A stretch of DNA of 64,000 nt from Piscicola geometra (taxonomy: Eukaryota; Annelida; Clitellata; Hirudinida; Piscicolidae), in contig OX030955.1 in assembly GCA_943735955.1 (NCBI GenBank), forward strand, positions 1,433,234 to 1,497,233. The letters run 5' to 3'. The notes under the pieces were generated by a model. That model saw only the letters and a program-made list of their open reading frames with translations, ran no database searches and was not told the DNA's origin. This document shows positions 19,737 through 30,736 of the stretch, piece by piece. Made by a program: the position numbers and the translations under genes. Position 1 is the first letter of the stretch, and each line of letters starts with the position of its first letter.

Positions 19737-20334
19737 ACAGAAATTATCATCGTTCAATACTATTTTTTGACTTTAATAAACAATTACTTATGTAGACCAT
19801 TTTTGTTGTTGAAAAACTTTTATTTTTTGGCTTAAAATATACGCTTGTTTGGATTTACTCATTAAACTGGCAATGCCATCGTTTAATGCTATTTTTTCAT
19901 TTTAAATGAAAGTTTGGAAAAATTTCGGTTTCGGCCGAAAATTGATATTAAATTTCGGCTTAATTTCGGTTTCGGCCGAAAATGAGATTTTAATTTCGGT
20001 CTTATTTCGGTTTCGGCCGAAATAAAAATATCTGTTTCGGTCGGTCTCTATCGTTAACCATGGCAGAAAATAGAATGTTTATATAGTAATACATTGGGAG
20101 TTTGTCTAGTTATAGTTATAGCTGTCTGAAACACTTAAATATTTGATTGAAAAACAAAAGTTTAAAAATATTTTTTCAAGTGGGGGGAGAAGAATTTGGA
20201 CCCCAGGACCCCCCTAAGATCGTCCATGCTGGGTAGGACCCCCCTCCCTAAGATTTGCCGCAAATCACAGGCCCTGCTAGTAGTAATTTTAAGATACGCA
20301 TTAATGGAAAATTAAGAAAAACGACATGAAAGCA

Positions 20335-20515
20335 TATCAATCAATCACTAATGATTTGTATAGCGCCCTTTATTAAGTGAACAAAAGCACTCAGCCATCA
20401 CATTTTAAACAAGTACGTCTTCAAACCTCGACGGAAAGTTATGAGTGACTTAGTTGAAGTTAGAGAAGAGGGTAAAGAATTCCATAAAAGAGGACCACAG
20501 TAAGAAAAAAATGTT
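20335..20515 (-). mobile_element. LINE 3' end fragment
   Basis: On the minus strand the sequence encodes YCGPLLWNSLPSSL followed by FRRGLKTYLFK, the conserved C-terminal end of L2/CR1/Jockey-type ORF2 proteins. A short 3' UTR follows with AGGGCGCTATACAAAT and a (TTGA)n-like tail ending TGATTGATTGATATG. Confidence 0.8.
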
Positions 20516-20550
20516 TAGCAAAAGAGTGTCTAACTGGAAAACGAAAAGAA

Positions 20551-21290
20551 CAATCAATCAATCAATCAAATAAATTTCTATAGCGCTCTTACTTCAAATT
20601 CAAGCCCAAGATGAAGCCCAAGAGATTATAGATTGAAGACAGAGAGTTATTTTATTAACAGTAAGGTCAAGAGAAGAGTCAGCGAAAGATGTATAAATAT
20701 AGGAGTCGTCAGCATAAACTTGACTGTTTAAGGAAGATGAAAAAATAATATTAGGTAGTTCCGAGGTATAGAGAATAAAAAGTAAGGGACCAAGGATTGA
20801 GCCCTGTGGAACTCCATAAGATAAAGAAACAGAAGAAGAACAAGAAGATTCAATTGATACATAGGAAGTTCGCTCAGAAAGGTAGGATTTAAGCCAGATA
20901 AGGGAAGATCTAGTAATTAACATTTCTAGATCTTTAGATATCTTCTAGAAAGGAAGAATCTAAAAAATATAATAAAAGAGTATGATCGACAGTATCAATA
21001 ATAGATGAAAAGTCAAGGCATAAAAGAACAGTAGATGCATTAGAATCATAAGTTAAAATAAGGCCATTAAGGAGTTTAAGTAAAGCAGTTTCAGTGGAGT
21101 GGCCAATTTTGAAACCAGATTAAGAGGAAAGAAGAAGTGAGTGTTTTTCTAGATATAAGATTAATTGTTGATTCTTTGATAATGGTTACCTGTAAGAATA
21201 TTATATGCAAATTTGTTATTGCTCCTATCAGTTTTAGAGTTTCATTATTCAATAGAAGTTTTAATGAATATTTTGACACTAATTCTAGAA
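20551..21290 (-). mobile_element. LINE reverse-transcriptase fragment, internally deleted
   Basis: The minus strand encodes LCLDFSSIIDTVDHTLLLYF, then GVPQGSILGPLLFILYTSEL and the catalytic QVYADDSYIY block of a non-LTR reverse transcriptase. Coding then runs straight into the tail AGAGCGCTATAGAAATTTAT plus TTGATTGATTGATTG, so the ORF2 C-terminus is missing. A frame break lies near 20930. It is of CR1/L2/Jockey type; I cannot place the clade. Confidence 0.85.
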
Positions 21291-21328
21291 ACTAGAAAAG
21301 TAGGTTTGAATAAGAACTATGATAGTTC

Positions 21329-21470
21329 TAGTGGCGTATAACCCGACAGACCACTTTAGCTGCACAAGTTCATTTAAAATTATGGGTTATTGGGGTGTCA
21401 TTTTCATTTGAATGTAAGACCTTTCGGAGTTGGTTTTGCCGAAGGATCATCATTACGCACTCTTCCAAAT
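21329..21470 (-). mobile_element. Diverged SINE copy
   Basis: Starts TAGTGGCGTATAACCCGA and keeps GGGTTA and AAGACCTTTC blocks in the same order as the copy at 16558-16709. The tRNA-like head is decayed beyond recognition of an A box. Confidence 0.65.
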
Positions 21471-21693
21471 ATCGGAGTGAAAAAAACATAAAAATGTACA
21501 AAATTGTGTTAAATATGTTTTTTATTCACTTTTTTACAATTCATTATTCAAATAATTAATTATAATGAATCATAATCATTATCATTATTAATTGTGTCTA
21601 TGGTAAAATTTTAGATCTATTTTTTAGGCTTTGTTTTTGGGTGTTTATGTGGGGAATCCTTTAGGCGCAAAATTCGTCGATATTTTATTGAAA

Positions 21694-22513
21694 ATGAGTC
21701 GACGAAGGGGTTATGGACCGCCCGATACTGAGCGATTGTACTCGTTGAAGGTGGACAACATCACTTATAAAACGACCGTCGAGTCACTGAAGCGTGCTTT
21801 CGAAAAGTATGGCGAGATCGGTGATGTGTACATTCCGAGGGACAGGTACACGCAGGAGAGCAGGGGATTTGGATTCGTGAGGTTTTACGACGAGAGGGAC
21901 GCAGATGACGCCATTGACAGTATGGACGGAAAGATGTTTGATGGACGCGAGTTGAGGGTGCAGTTGGCGAAACACCCAAGACCCTCTTTTGGTTACGGAG
22001 GAGGAGGAGGCAGATTTGCTGGAGGAAGGTCCTTCAGAGGGTAAGTGTGAGATTAATTTAATAAAAAAGTATCTATCGAACAAATTGTTTTGAAAATAAA
22101 TTTAAATAACGATTGTACTAAATAGTTATTCTAGGTCGAGGTCAAGATCTCGTTCAAGGAGGAGAAGATCTCGCACAAGAAGCAGGTCTCGCAGCAAGCA
22201 CCACAAGCGCTCGAGAGACCGTCACAGCAAGAGGTCGAGAAGCCGATCAAGGAGTGACAGACGTCATCGCAGTTCATCCAGGAGGGACCGAAGCCACAGC
22301 AGGGACAGTCGCCGGGGGGGTAGTAGGGATAAGAGGGAGGACAGCAAGGGTAAAAGGGACGACAGTAGAGACAGAAGGGAGGGTAGTCAGGGTGCGAGCA
22401 GAGGAAGAAAAGAAGACAGCAGGGATCGGTTTGATGATGACAAGGATGAGCGACGCGATGCAGACATGCCAGAGAATGGTAACCATCACAGTAATGAGCG
22501 ACCAGACGATTGA
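21694..22513 (+). CDS. SRSF2: SR splicing factor SRSF2 (SC35)-like
   Basis: Exons 21694-22040 and 22135-22513 join to 241 residues. SR proteins bind exonic enhancers and recruit U1 and U2 machinery in the nucleus. An N-terminal RRM (residues about 13-95) has [12 protein letters not shown] with RNP2, the [11 protein letters not shown]1, and the [16 protein letters not shown] linker typical of SRSF2. A Gly-rich hinge (GYGGGGGRF) and a long RS domain follow, with an acidic HHSNERPDD end. The ATG at 21694 ([11 protein letters not shown]) matches the family start; an upstream in-frame extension without ATG context is ignored. SRSF8 is a vertebrate-only relative. Confidence 0.92.
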
Positions 22514-22944
22514 TTGGTGCTGGTTGCTGCCTGTGTTGTTTGTAAGCAGACGTAAGCAGTTACTTCGAGGTATACATTATTAAAACATTCATTAGACTTT
22601 CACCTTAAGAACACATGCCATTTATACTGATTGATAACGAAAAAATCTCTAAACAACTTCTCCAAACCATCTTCAATAAACTGTCTAGGAGCAGCAGCAG
22701 TGCTAGCTGAGTAGTGCTGTGGTTTCTAGAGCAGTCTAGAAGCTGTTCTGGCTGCTTATTATTTGCTGAGCAGTGTCATGAGTAGCCATGCTGTGCTGGT
22801 CGTGCTTTATTGCAGAGCTGTTATCTTGGTATTTTATCACCTTATTTATGAATACAAACTTTTAAATAAAAATATTATTTAGTACAATAAAAATAGTTGA
22901 AAGTTGATTTTTTTATATATTCGAAAATGATTTTTAAAAGATTT
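22514..22944. other. 3' flanks of convergent SRSF2 and FAM241 genes
   Basis: Holds the SRSF2 3' UTR. AATAAA-like sequences near 22865 and 22886 are candidate poly(A) signals. CAGCAGCAG and AGCAGTCTAGA-like short repeats at 22685-22760 are not coding. Confidence 0.5.
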
Positions 22945-23567
22945 TTAATCAAGCTTGTATCCAGGACCTGAGAAAGGGGTGTTGCTTGTAGGTTTAGGTT
23001 GTGATTGTTGTCGACTTTGTGAATCAAAGTTGTTTCGTCTCTCTGAGGCACCTTGGTTCGAAGGACCGCCCATAATGCTGGAAAGATCTGGCATTCTGAA
23101 GCCTGAGCCCCCACTGGAACCACTATAATTAGCTAACAAAAATAAAGCGCCAGAAAATAAGAGTCCTTTGAACCCCATTAAGACGAGAGAAAGAACAAAG
23201 CCTGCAGAGACGATGGGCTGGACTGGGTAAGGACCAAGATTCCATATTGGCACACCCCAGCTGGCCAGTGTGGAGTTCAGGCGTTCAAAGACGCTCATGT
23301 CAGGGCCATGAGAAACCACTGTTGCCTCTTGTCCAGGCTGTTGCACATTGTCTTGTGTTGGCCTTCTACTTGATGGCTTGGTGGTTTAAATGTGTTAAAA
23401 GTTTTAACCTAAAACGTTTTTAATAAAATTATTTATTTAAAGCTTAGCTTTAATAGAGAAAAACTATCTAGTATGCATTAGATATATAAATGTCAATTTA
23501 CCTGGCGAACACCCTGGACCCTAGGATCGTCATCCTGAACTATTTCACCGTTAGCCATAATTTTCAT
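22945..23567 (-). CDS. FAM241B: FAM241-family small membrane protein
   Basis: Exons 23502-23567 and 22945-23376 join in phase 0 to 165 residues. The N-terminus MKIMANGEIVQDDDPRV matches the diagnostic start of vertebrate FAM241B, and the middle (FERLNSTLASWGVPIWNLG) matches its conserved amphipathic stretch before one strong membrane segment at about residues 75-105. The C-terminus is a Ser/Gly/Gln-rich tail that the 121-residue human protein lacks. FAM241B has been linked to lysosome homeostasis in screens, but its biochemistry is unknown. Convergent with SRSF2. The acceptor CAAG|CCA is weak; family match and frame support it. Confidence 0.85.
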
Positions 23568-23784
23568 CTCGTCACCTGTCGTAAACCTTTAACACTTTTC
23601 ACTTTTAATCCATTTCGTAAAAACTTAAATTCTCTGACGTGTTTATTGTGTAGCGTGCTATAAATAATTAATCAACATCACTGTTTGAAAATTATCTAAA
23701 GGTCCCAATTGAAAATGAATCAAAACGATGATAAACATTATAATACAGCTAATTAAAAAACTTTTTGCAATAATGAAAAACAAT

Positions 23785-26700
23785 TTATACTAGTGGTTGA
23801 GAGTGATTTTTGAGAATAACAAATGTCAAATGTGCAGAATCTTCCCTGAGATTTCTGATGGAGTACCTGTTTCCTGTAAAATATAGTTACAGCAATATAA
23901 GAATAAGAATGAGAACTAAATATTAATATAATAAGAAATAATAATAATAATTAAACAGAATTTGACAAGCAAGAGCAGAAAAAATACCCTAAAAATGCAA
24001 CATTCTTTTTGTAAACGTTTGCAAATGAGATAGTAATTGAAAAGTTATTTGAGTGGCACAAAAAAACCTGGAGGAACGTAGAAAAAGTCTTCTGTCTGGA
24101 TAGTGAAGCAGCTTTCGTTCAAAGTGATCAGCACTTTGCCGTATGACACGTTGAATACCTGAGAATTTAAAAAAAAAAGAATACAGAATAGACTTGAAAT
24201 ATGGATTAGAAAAATATGACAACTTAATTAAATTTCATGAAACGATATATTGTAAAATATTTAAACCAATAAATAGCTATAAAAATGCTTTATTTAAATA
24301 AAATTCAAAAAGCAATCAAAAAGACTTCAAATAAACTCACAATGAGGTCATTTTTGAGCATTTGTTGCTTCTTGACCTGCAGTGGTCTGATGATGAGGTG
24401 GCCTGCACTCATGTCCTTGGTCTGCACGGGTCTGTTCATGATGATGGCGTCAGTCGGCTTGGCGATCTCTTTCGAGACGCAGTTCAACATCGGGTACTGA
24501 GAGTTGATGCTGAAGCACTCTGTCATGGGTGGGTGGGTGTTTGCAACGAGGTGGTCCAACGGTGAATTTGAAACACACAAACAAATCAATCAATCAAATA
24601 AATTTCTATAGCGCTCTTTCATCAAATTTAAACAAACACAAAAAACTATCAAAGTCATGTTAATTAAACACTCATACTCGCTCAATACTCTTTCTAGTTA
24701 CCCACCTATGCACACATGCAACCATTACCACTGCCCATTTCCCATTCATGCATACACCCATCGATCCATCTAACCACCCACCCACGCATTCAACCACCAA
24801 ACCCATCCACCCACTCATCCACCCATGCATTCAACCACCAAACACATCCACCACTCACCCATCCATGCATTAATCCACCAAACACATCCACTCACTCACC
24901 CATCTATTCATGTATCCAGCAAACCCCCACCCACCCATCCCCCCACACCCTACCCACTCACCTACCAACTCGACCTTCTTGGTGCTCGGGTCGATCACCT
25001 CGACTCCCTCGGCCCTCTCGTTTATAACATCGCCCATCTCTATTGCCACGTGCGCCTCCAACATACGCCCGTCAATCTCACCCATGTTGACGTCATCGAG
25101 CCTCCTGTACTTGTTGCTACTATTAGTAATTCCATCCCTAGTCACACCATCACTACCACCACCGGCATCATCATCATCACCACCACCGGCATCATCATCA
25201 TCACCGCTCTCCGCACTCCTCCTGATGACTCTCCTCTTCCTGAGTTGAACTGCAAGTCTGGAGGCATCTCTCGCCTCCTTGTTCACTGAGCAGTGATGAT
25301 GATAATGATGATGATGTTGATGATGATGATGATATTGATGATGATGTTGATGATGATGATGATGAAATATTGGGTGAATGGATAGTTGAGGGTGTAACGA
25401 CACTCGGCTTGACCAATCGTTAATGGTCCTGGTCAATGATCTTGGTCAATGGTTCTGGTCAATGGTCCTGATTAGTGGTCCTGGTCAATGGTCCTGATTA
25501 GTGGTCCTGGTCAATGGTCCTGATTAGTGGTCCTGGTCAATGGTTCTGGTCAAGGGTCCTGGTCAATGGTTCTGGTCAAGGGTTCTGGTCAATGGTCCTG
25601 ATTAGTGGTCCTGGTCAATGGTCCTGGTCAATGGTTCTGGTCAACGGTTCTGGTCAATGGTTATGGTCAATGGTTCTGGTCAATGGTCCTGATTAGTGGT
25701 TCTGGTCAAGGGTCCTGGTCAATGGTTCTGGTCAAGGGTCCTGGTCAAGGGTTCTGGTAAAGGGTCCTGGTCAATGATCCTGGTCAATGGTCCTGATTAA
25801 TGGTCCTGGTCAATGGTTCTGGTCAATGGTTCTGGTCAATGGTTCTGGTCAATGGTCCTGATTAGTGGTTCTGGTCAATGGTTCTGGTCAAGGGTCCTGG
25901 TCAATGGTTCTGGTCAAGGGTCCTGGTCAATGGTTCTGGTCAAGGGTTCTGGTCAATGGTTCTGGTCAATGGTTCTGGTCAATGGTTCTGGTCAATGGTT
26001 CTGATTAGTGGTCCTGGTCAATGGTTCTGGTCAAGGGTCCTGGTCAATGGTTCTGGTCAATGGTTGTGGTCAAGGGTCCTGGCATCTATAGAAACCGATG
26101 CCTTGGTAGCTCTTGCAGCGAAAGAAAATGTCCCCGCATAAGTGGCATTGAAGGGTTATACGCCATTATAGAATTATTATTATTATATTATTATTAGTTA
26201 TATTACTAGGTTCAAGTGCAACCAATGCCTTAGTAACCCAAAGGCGCAAATGAAAATATGCAGCTTAAGTGGCCTGGAAGCCCGTTCGGATTATACGCCA
26301 CTATAATAATGCTTGTCATTATTATTATTATAATTATTATTTTTATTATTATGAGTAGCTCACCTATTCGAGCAATGTTGACTTTCCTCTTCGGAGTGCG
26401 AGGAGCATACACCACTCCCTCAATGCCAAACGCTAAAATCATTATAACATAATAATATTATTATTGTTAATATAATATAATAATACAATATAATATATAA
26501 TAATATAATATAATATATAATTATATATAATAATGTAATATATATTATAATAATAATAATATTATTATTGTTAATATTTTCATAAAATAAGATACAGAAT
26601 ACATTTTTAGAAAATATTCAATAAAGGAACACACAGGCATATAAAGAAAACAAGCATACTAACAGACACACAGACATACAAGCGAACACACAGGCATTTA

Positions 26701-27589
26701 AAAGAACACGCACACACACACAAACAAACACATAGGCATAGAAAGAGACACAAAAACACCCAAAAAAACACACAATGACACACAAGTGAACACACACACA
26801 AAGGAAGACAAAGAAGCATTCAAGCGAACACACCATCTCCGTGAAGACGGTAGATGGGACGTTCGTTCTTGTACCAGGCGAGAGGCTTCAAGCGGATCCT
26901 GCAACTGCGCCTCAAACTCGGATCTGACGGCTTCTTTGGGTAGACTGCGAGGTGGTGTTGGTGTGGTGGTGAGGGTGCTGGAGGTTATATGATGAGGGTG
27001 TGAAAGGGTGATGGTTGTGGTCGTATGACTGAAGTTGCGTCTTGAAGCCCGTCCGGGTTTACGCCACGTTAATAATACTCGTGGCTGTATTGTATTCTTG
27101 TGTGGTGATTGTTGAAGAAGTGGTGGTTGTGTTTTGGTATGGAGAGAAAAGGTGGGGGTAGCTGTATGTAGGCCAAACCCTCCCCCTTCCACCACTACCA
27201 CCACTACCGCCACTACCACCACTACCTCCACTACCACCACTACCACCACTACCGCCACTACCACCACTACCGCCACTACCACCACTACCACCACTACCAC
27301 CACTACCATCACTACCACCACTACCGCCACTACCGCCACTACCACCACTACCACAACTACCGCAACGAGCAGGCACTACGAACGAAGCAAGAGACAGCAC
27401 TAACTGATTTTGTTCGGGGGTGGAGACTCGCAGGACAACATCGACGACGAAGCTTGGTCTTTCTCTGCCACTCGGTGGTAGTGGAGCGGAGAGGCGCTGC
27501 TGAAGCTCGGTAGCATCGTCGACTGTTCCATCCTGCTCCCTTCATCTTCTTCTTCTTGGGTCTTCCTTCTGTCGCCTGTGTGTGTGTGT

Positions 27590-27657
<68 letters not shown>

Positions 27658-28194
27658 GTAGGTATTGGGTGAGTAGGTGAGTTTTTGTGTATTTGCGTGC
27701 GTGCGTTTGTCTGATGAAGAAATCAGTAAGGCTCATCAAGTCATCATCCCCACCATCCTCACCCCCCACACCACTATCCTCACCACCCCCACCACCATCC
27801 TCACCACCCACACCACCATCCTGACCCCCACACCACCATCCCCACCACCCACACCACTATCCTCACCACCCATACCACCACCCACACCACCACCCACACC
27901 ATCATCATCACCACCACCCACACCACCCACACCATCATCATCATCACTAGGACGAACACGAACCTGCACGCGGCACTGGGCACCTGAACGTGACACTCTT
28001 TCGCGCCTTTTTGGCAGGCCTCTCAACGTTCTCCGCCTCATCATCGGCATCCGCGTCAGCAGGTGTTAAAAGCGAGGGAAGATCATTACCATCACCACCA
28101 CCTGCAGGATCATTACCATCACCACCACCAACACCCACAGCAGCAGCTCCATCTTCGAGAAATCTCCTAACGGCCGACGAGGCGGCAGTGGTGT

Positions 28195-28248
<54 letters not shown>

Positions 28249-30703
28249 CAGCAGCATTGGTTTTTTTTTTTCTGTGGTGAGTAGAGAGTGGGATGGATGA
28301 AGCGAATACATGGAGGCGTGATGATGGGGAGGTTGCCGAGATGGAGGAGATGGGCGGAGTCCAATTGTGGTGCGAGGTGGTGGCCTGGTCTGGCCGGCTA
28401 GACGATGTCTTCTTGTTTGTCTCGTTGTTTGTATTGTTGCTACTTTGTATAGCGTTGTGTGTCTGCTTGCTTGTCCCACTGTTTGTATTGCTATTTGTGG
28501 TGTTTCCTGTGTGCTTGTGTGAATGCTTGGTTGTGCCACTGTTTGTATTGCTGCTTGTGGCGTTGTTTGTGTGCCTACTGCTGCTTCTAGACTTGCTGGC
28601 CACTCCAGTCGCTTCTGTCGTCCTGTCGCCTGGTGTGGCAGACGTGAACTCGTAATGATCCACATAAGTCTTATTATCATTACTGTTCTTCTTGTTGTTG
28701 TTGCTTTTATTATTTTCCTCATTATTGGCATCATCATCATCATCATCATCATCATCACCAGGATGAGCATTACGAGAGGGGTTCTGAGTGCACACAGAAG
28801 TATCGTTGAACTGTCCACGAGAGGCAGTACTTTTAGTACTCTTAGTACTTGTGTCCTTCGACCCCCTACTCGAAAGCATTTTAGACTTAGCATTACCACC
28901 CTCATCTTTGCCTTTATCACTTTTAGTCTTACTAGCATCATCATCATCATCATTATCATCATTGTCAGGTTCAATACCATCAAGAAACCTTCTAATCCGC
29001 TTGCCTACAGCAGAAGATTGAGATGCGGCAGTTTGATCATTATCAACACCCCCATCGCCACCAATACTGCCACCACCACTACCACTACCACCACTACTGC
29101 CACCACCACTACCACTACCACTACTACTGCCAACGCCACTACTACCACCAGCACCAGTTCCCCTTTTCTTACTTTTTGAACTCTTGCCTGTGATATTTTT
29201 TCTGCCATCATCATCATCATCAGCACCACTTTCATCTTCAACATTTTTATCACTTTTCTTTTTTATTATTATTATTTTTGTTCGGTTGCTTTTGGTACTC
29301 TTAGTAGTGATATCTTTCCCGCCATCATCATCATCAGCACCATCACCCTTTTTGTTACTTTTATTCTTGTTACTTTTGTTACTTTTAGTACTCTTACTAG
29401 TTACATTCTTTGCACCACCACCATCATCATCATCACCACCACCATCATCAACATCATCACCACCACCACCAGCATCATCATCATCATGGTAGTTGGTAGT
29501 GGTTAGGTAGTTAGCAGGGGGGTCTGGGATGCTCATGAATGAGTCATATGGCCTGGTCTTCTCACTGGGCGAGATCACCCGTGATATGATGAAGCCTGTG
29601 TGGTGATGATGATGATGGGCGAGTGAGTGGGTAAGTGAATGAAGTGGTGAGAAAGTGAGTGAGTGAGTGAGTGAGTGAATGAGTGAGTGAGGTAGTGAAT
29701 GAGTGAGAGTAATAAAAATGAGCAATTGAATGAGATGCTGAATGGCTTGATGAGAGAATGGGTATGCAGCACCCAACACACAAGCAACAAGCACCACACA
29801 AACCTCCATCAGAGTAGGTGTAGAGAGGTCTTTCCCCCTTATACCACTGCAGTGGGGTCAGTCTGGTGCGCTGACTGCGCCTCATCCCAGAACCTGCCCC
29901 CTCCACCTCCCCCTCTCCCTCCACCTCCTCCACCTCCTTGCCTCCCTCACCCTCATTCTCCTTGTCATTGCCTCCCTCACTCCTTTTCTTACTTTTCAAT
30001 GACTTCCTTGTACTCTTACTACTTTTAGTATTAGTTTTATTAGAAGTAGTATTAGTAGTAGCATTTTTATTAGTAGTAGTAGATGTAGTGGTAGAGGTAG
30101 TACAAGCATTAGCATTATTATTAGTGACATTGTTGCTTTTGTTGTTGCCCTTGTTGCTTTTTGTAGTAATGTTGTTGTTGTCTCCTTTGTTGCTCTTGGT
30201 GGTGATGTTGTTGTTGTCTCCTTTGTTGTTCTTGGTGGTGATGTTGTTGCACGTAGCAGTGGTGCTCTCGTTGGTTGCAGGCTTTGTCAACGTCTCATCA
30301 AGCCCTTCTGCTTCTGCACTCTTCAACGTTGCATCTCTGACATCCTGACCACCATTCCCACCAACTTCTCCATCACCATCATCATCACCACCATCATCAT
30401 CATCATCACTATTCACCTCAAGGACGGAAAGGTCATGGATTGACCTCCTAGAGACTTTCTTGAAACGGTTCGCATCATATTTTAACTTTCCCTCCTCATC
30501 ATCATCATCATCACCCCCATCATCCTCATCATCACCAGCCTTACTCTTAACACTACTAACACTCTTGACAACGACATCATTGTAGTTGTTAGTGTTACTC
30601 TTATTATCATTATCATCACCCTTACCTTTCTTACTCACCCCATCACAGTCCTTCCCAACACCAGCATTAGAATTGAAAACAAGAGCTTTCCTACTACTTA
30701 CAC

Positions 30704-30736
<33 letters not shown>

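Larger units (their letters stand above)
15615..20050 (+). mobile_element. Outer hAT DNA transposon with TIRs and TSD, carrying a nested element
   Basis: Perfect 16-bp terminal inverted repeats, TAGAGACCGACCGAAA at 15615-15630 and its complement at 20035-20050, are flanked by an 8-bp duplication TCGTTAAC. Subterminal regions (15630-15800 and 19920-20040) are dense in TTTCGGTTTCGG units in both orientations, the usual transposase-binding type of array. The interior holds a hAT transposase relic. Removing the inner 1828-bp element and its 8-bp duplication leaves 2600 bp, a normal size for an autonomous hAT. The transposase is broken, so this copy is inactive, yet the ends are intact enough to be moved in trans. 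Confidence 0.95.
20059..21693. other. Repeat-rich spacer between hAT and SRSF2
   Basis: Made mainly of two LINE fragments and one diverged SINE copy (listed separately). The part just right of the hAT (20160-20280) holds a C-rich ACCCCCCTAAG stretch of unknown origin. The last 220 bases are AT-rich and should hold the SRSF2 promoter, but no core motif is clear. Confidence 0.6.

Noticed and set aside
25514..26141. Repetitive Trp/Gly/Val-rich open frames
   Set aside because: They come from the 13-bp minisatellite; the period and the three-frame openness explain them.
26698..27403. Poly-Val, poly-Thr and Gly/Ser frames near CENP-C motif 2
   Set aside because: Repeat translation; the true coding frame in 26834-26944 is a different one carrying the CENP-C motif.
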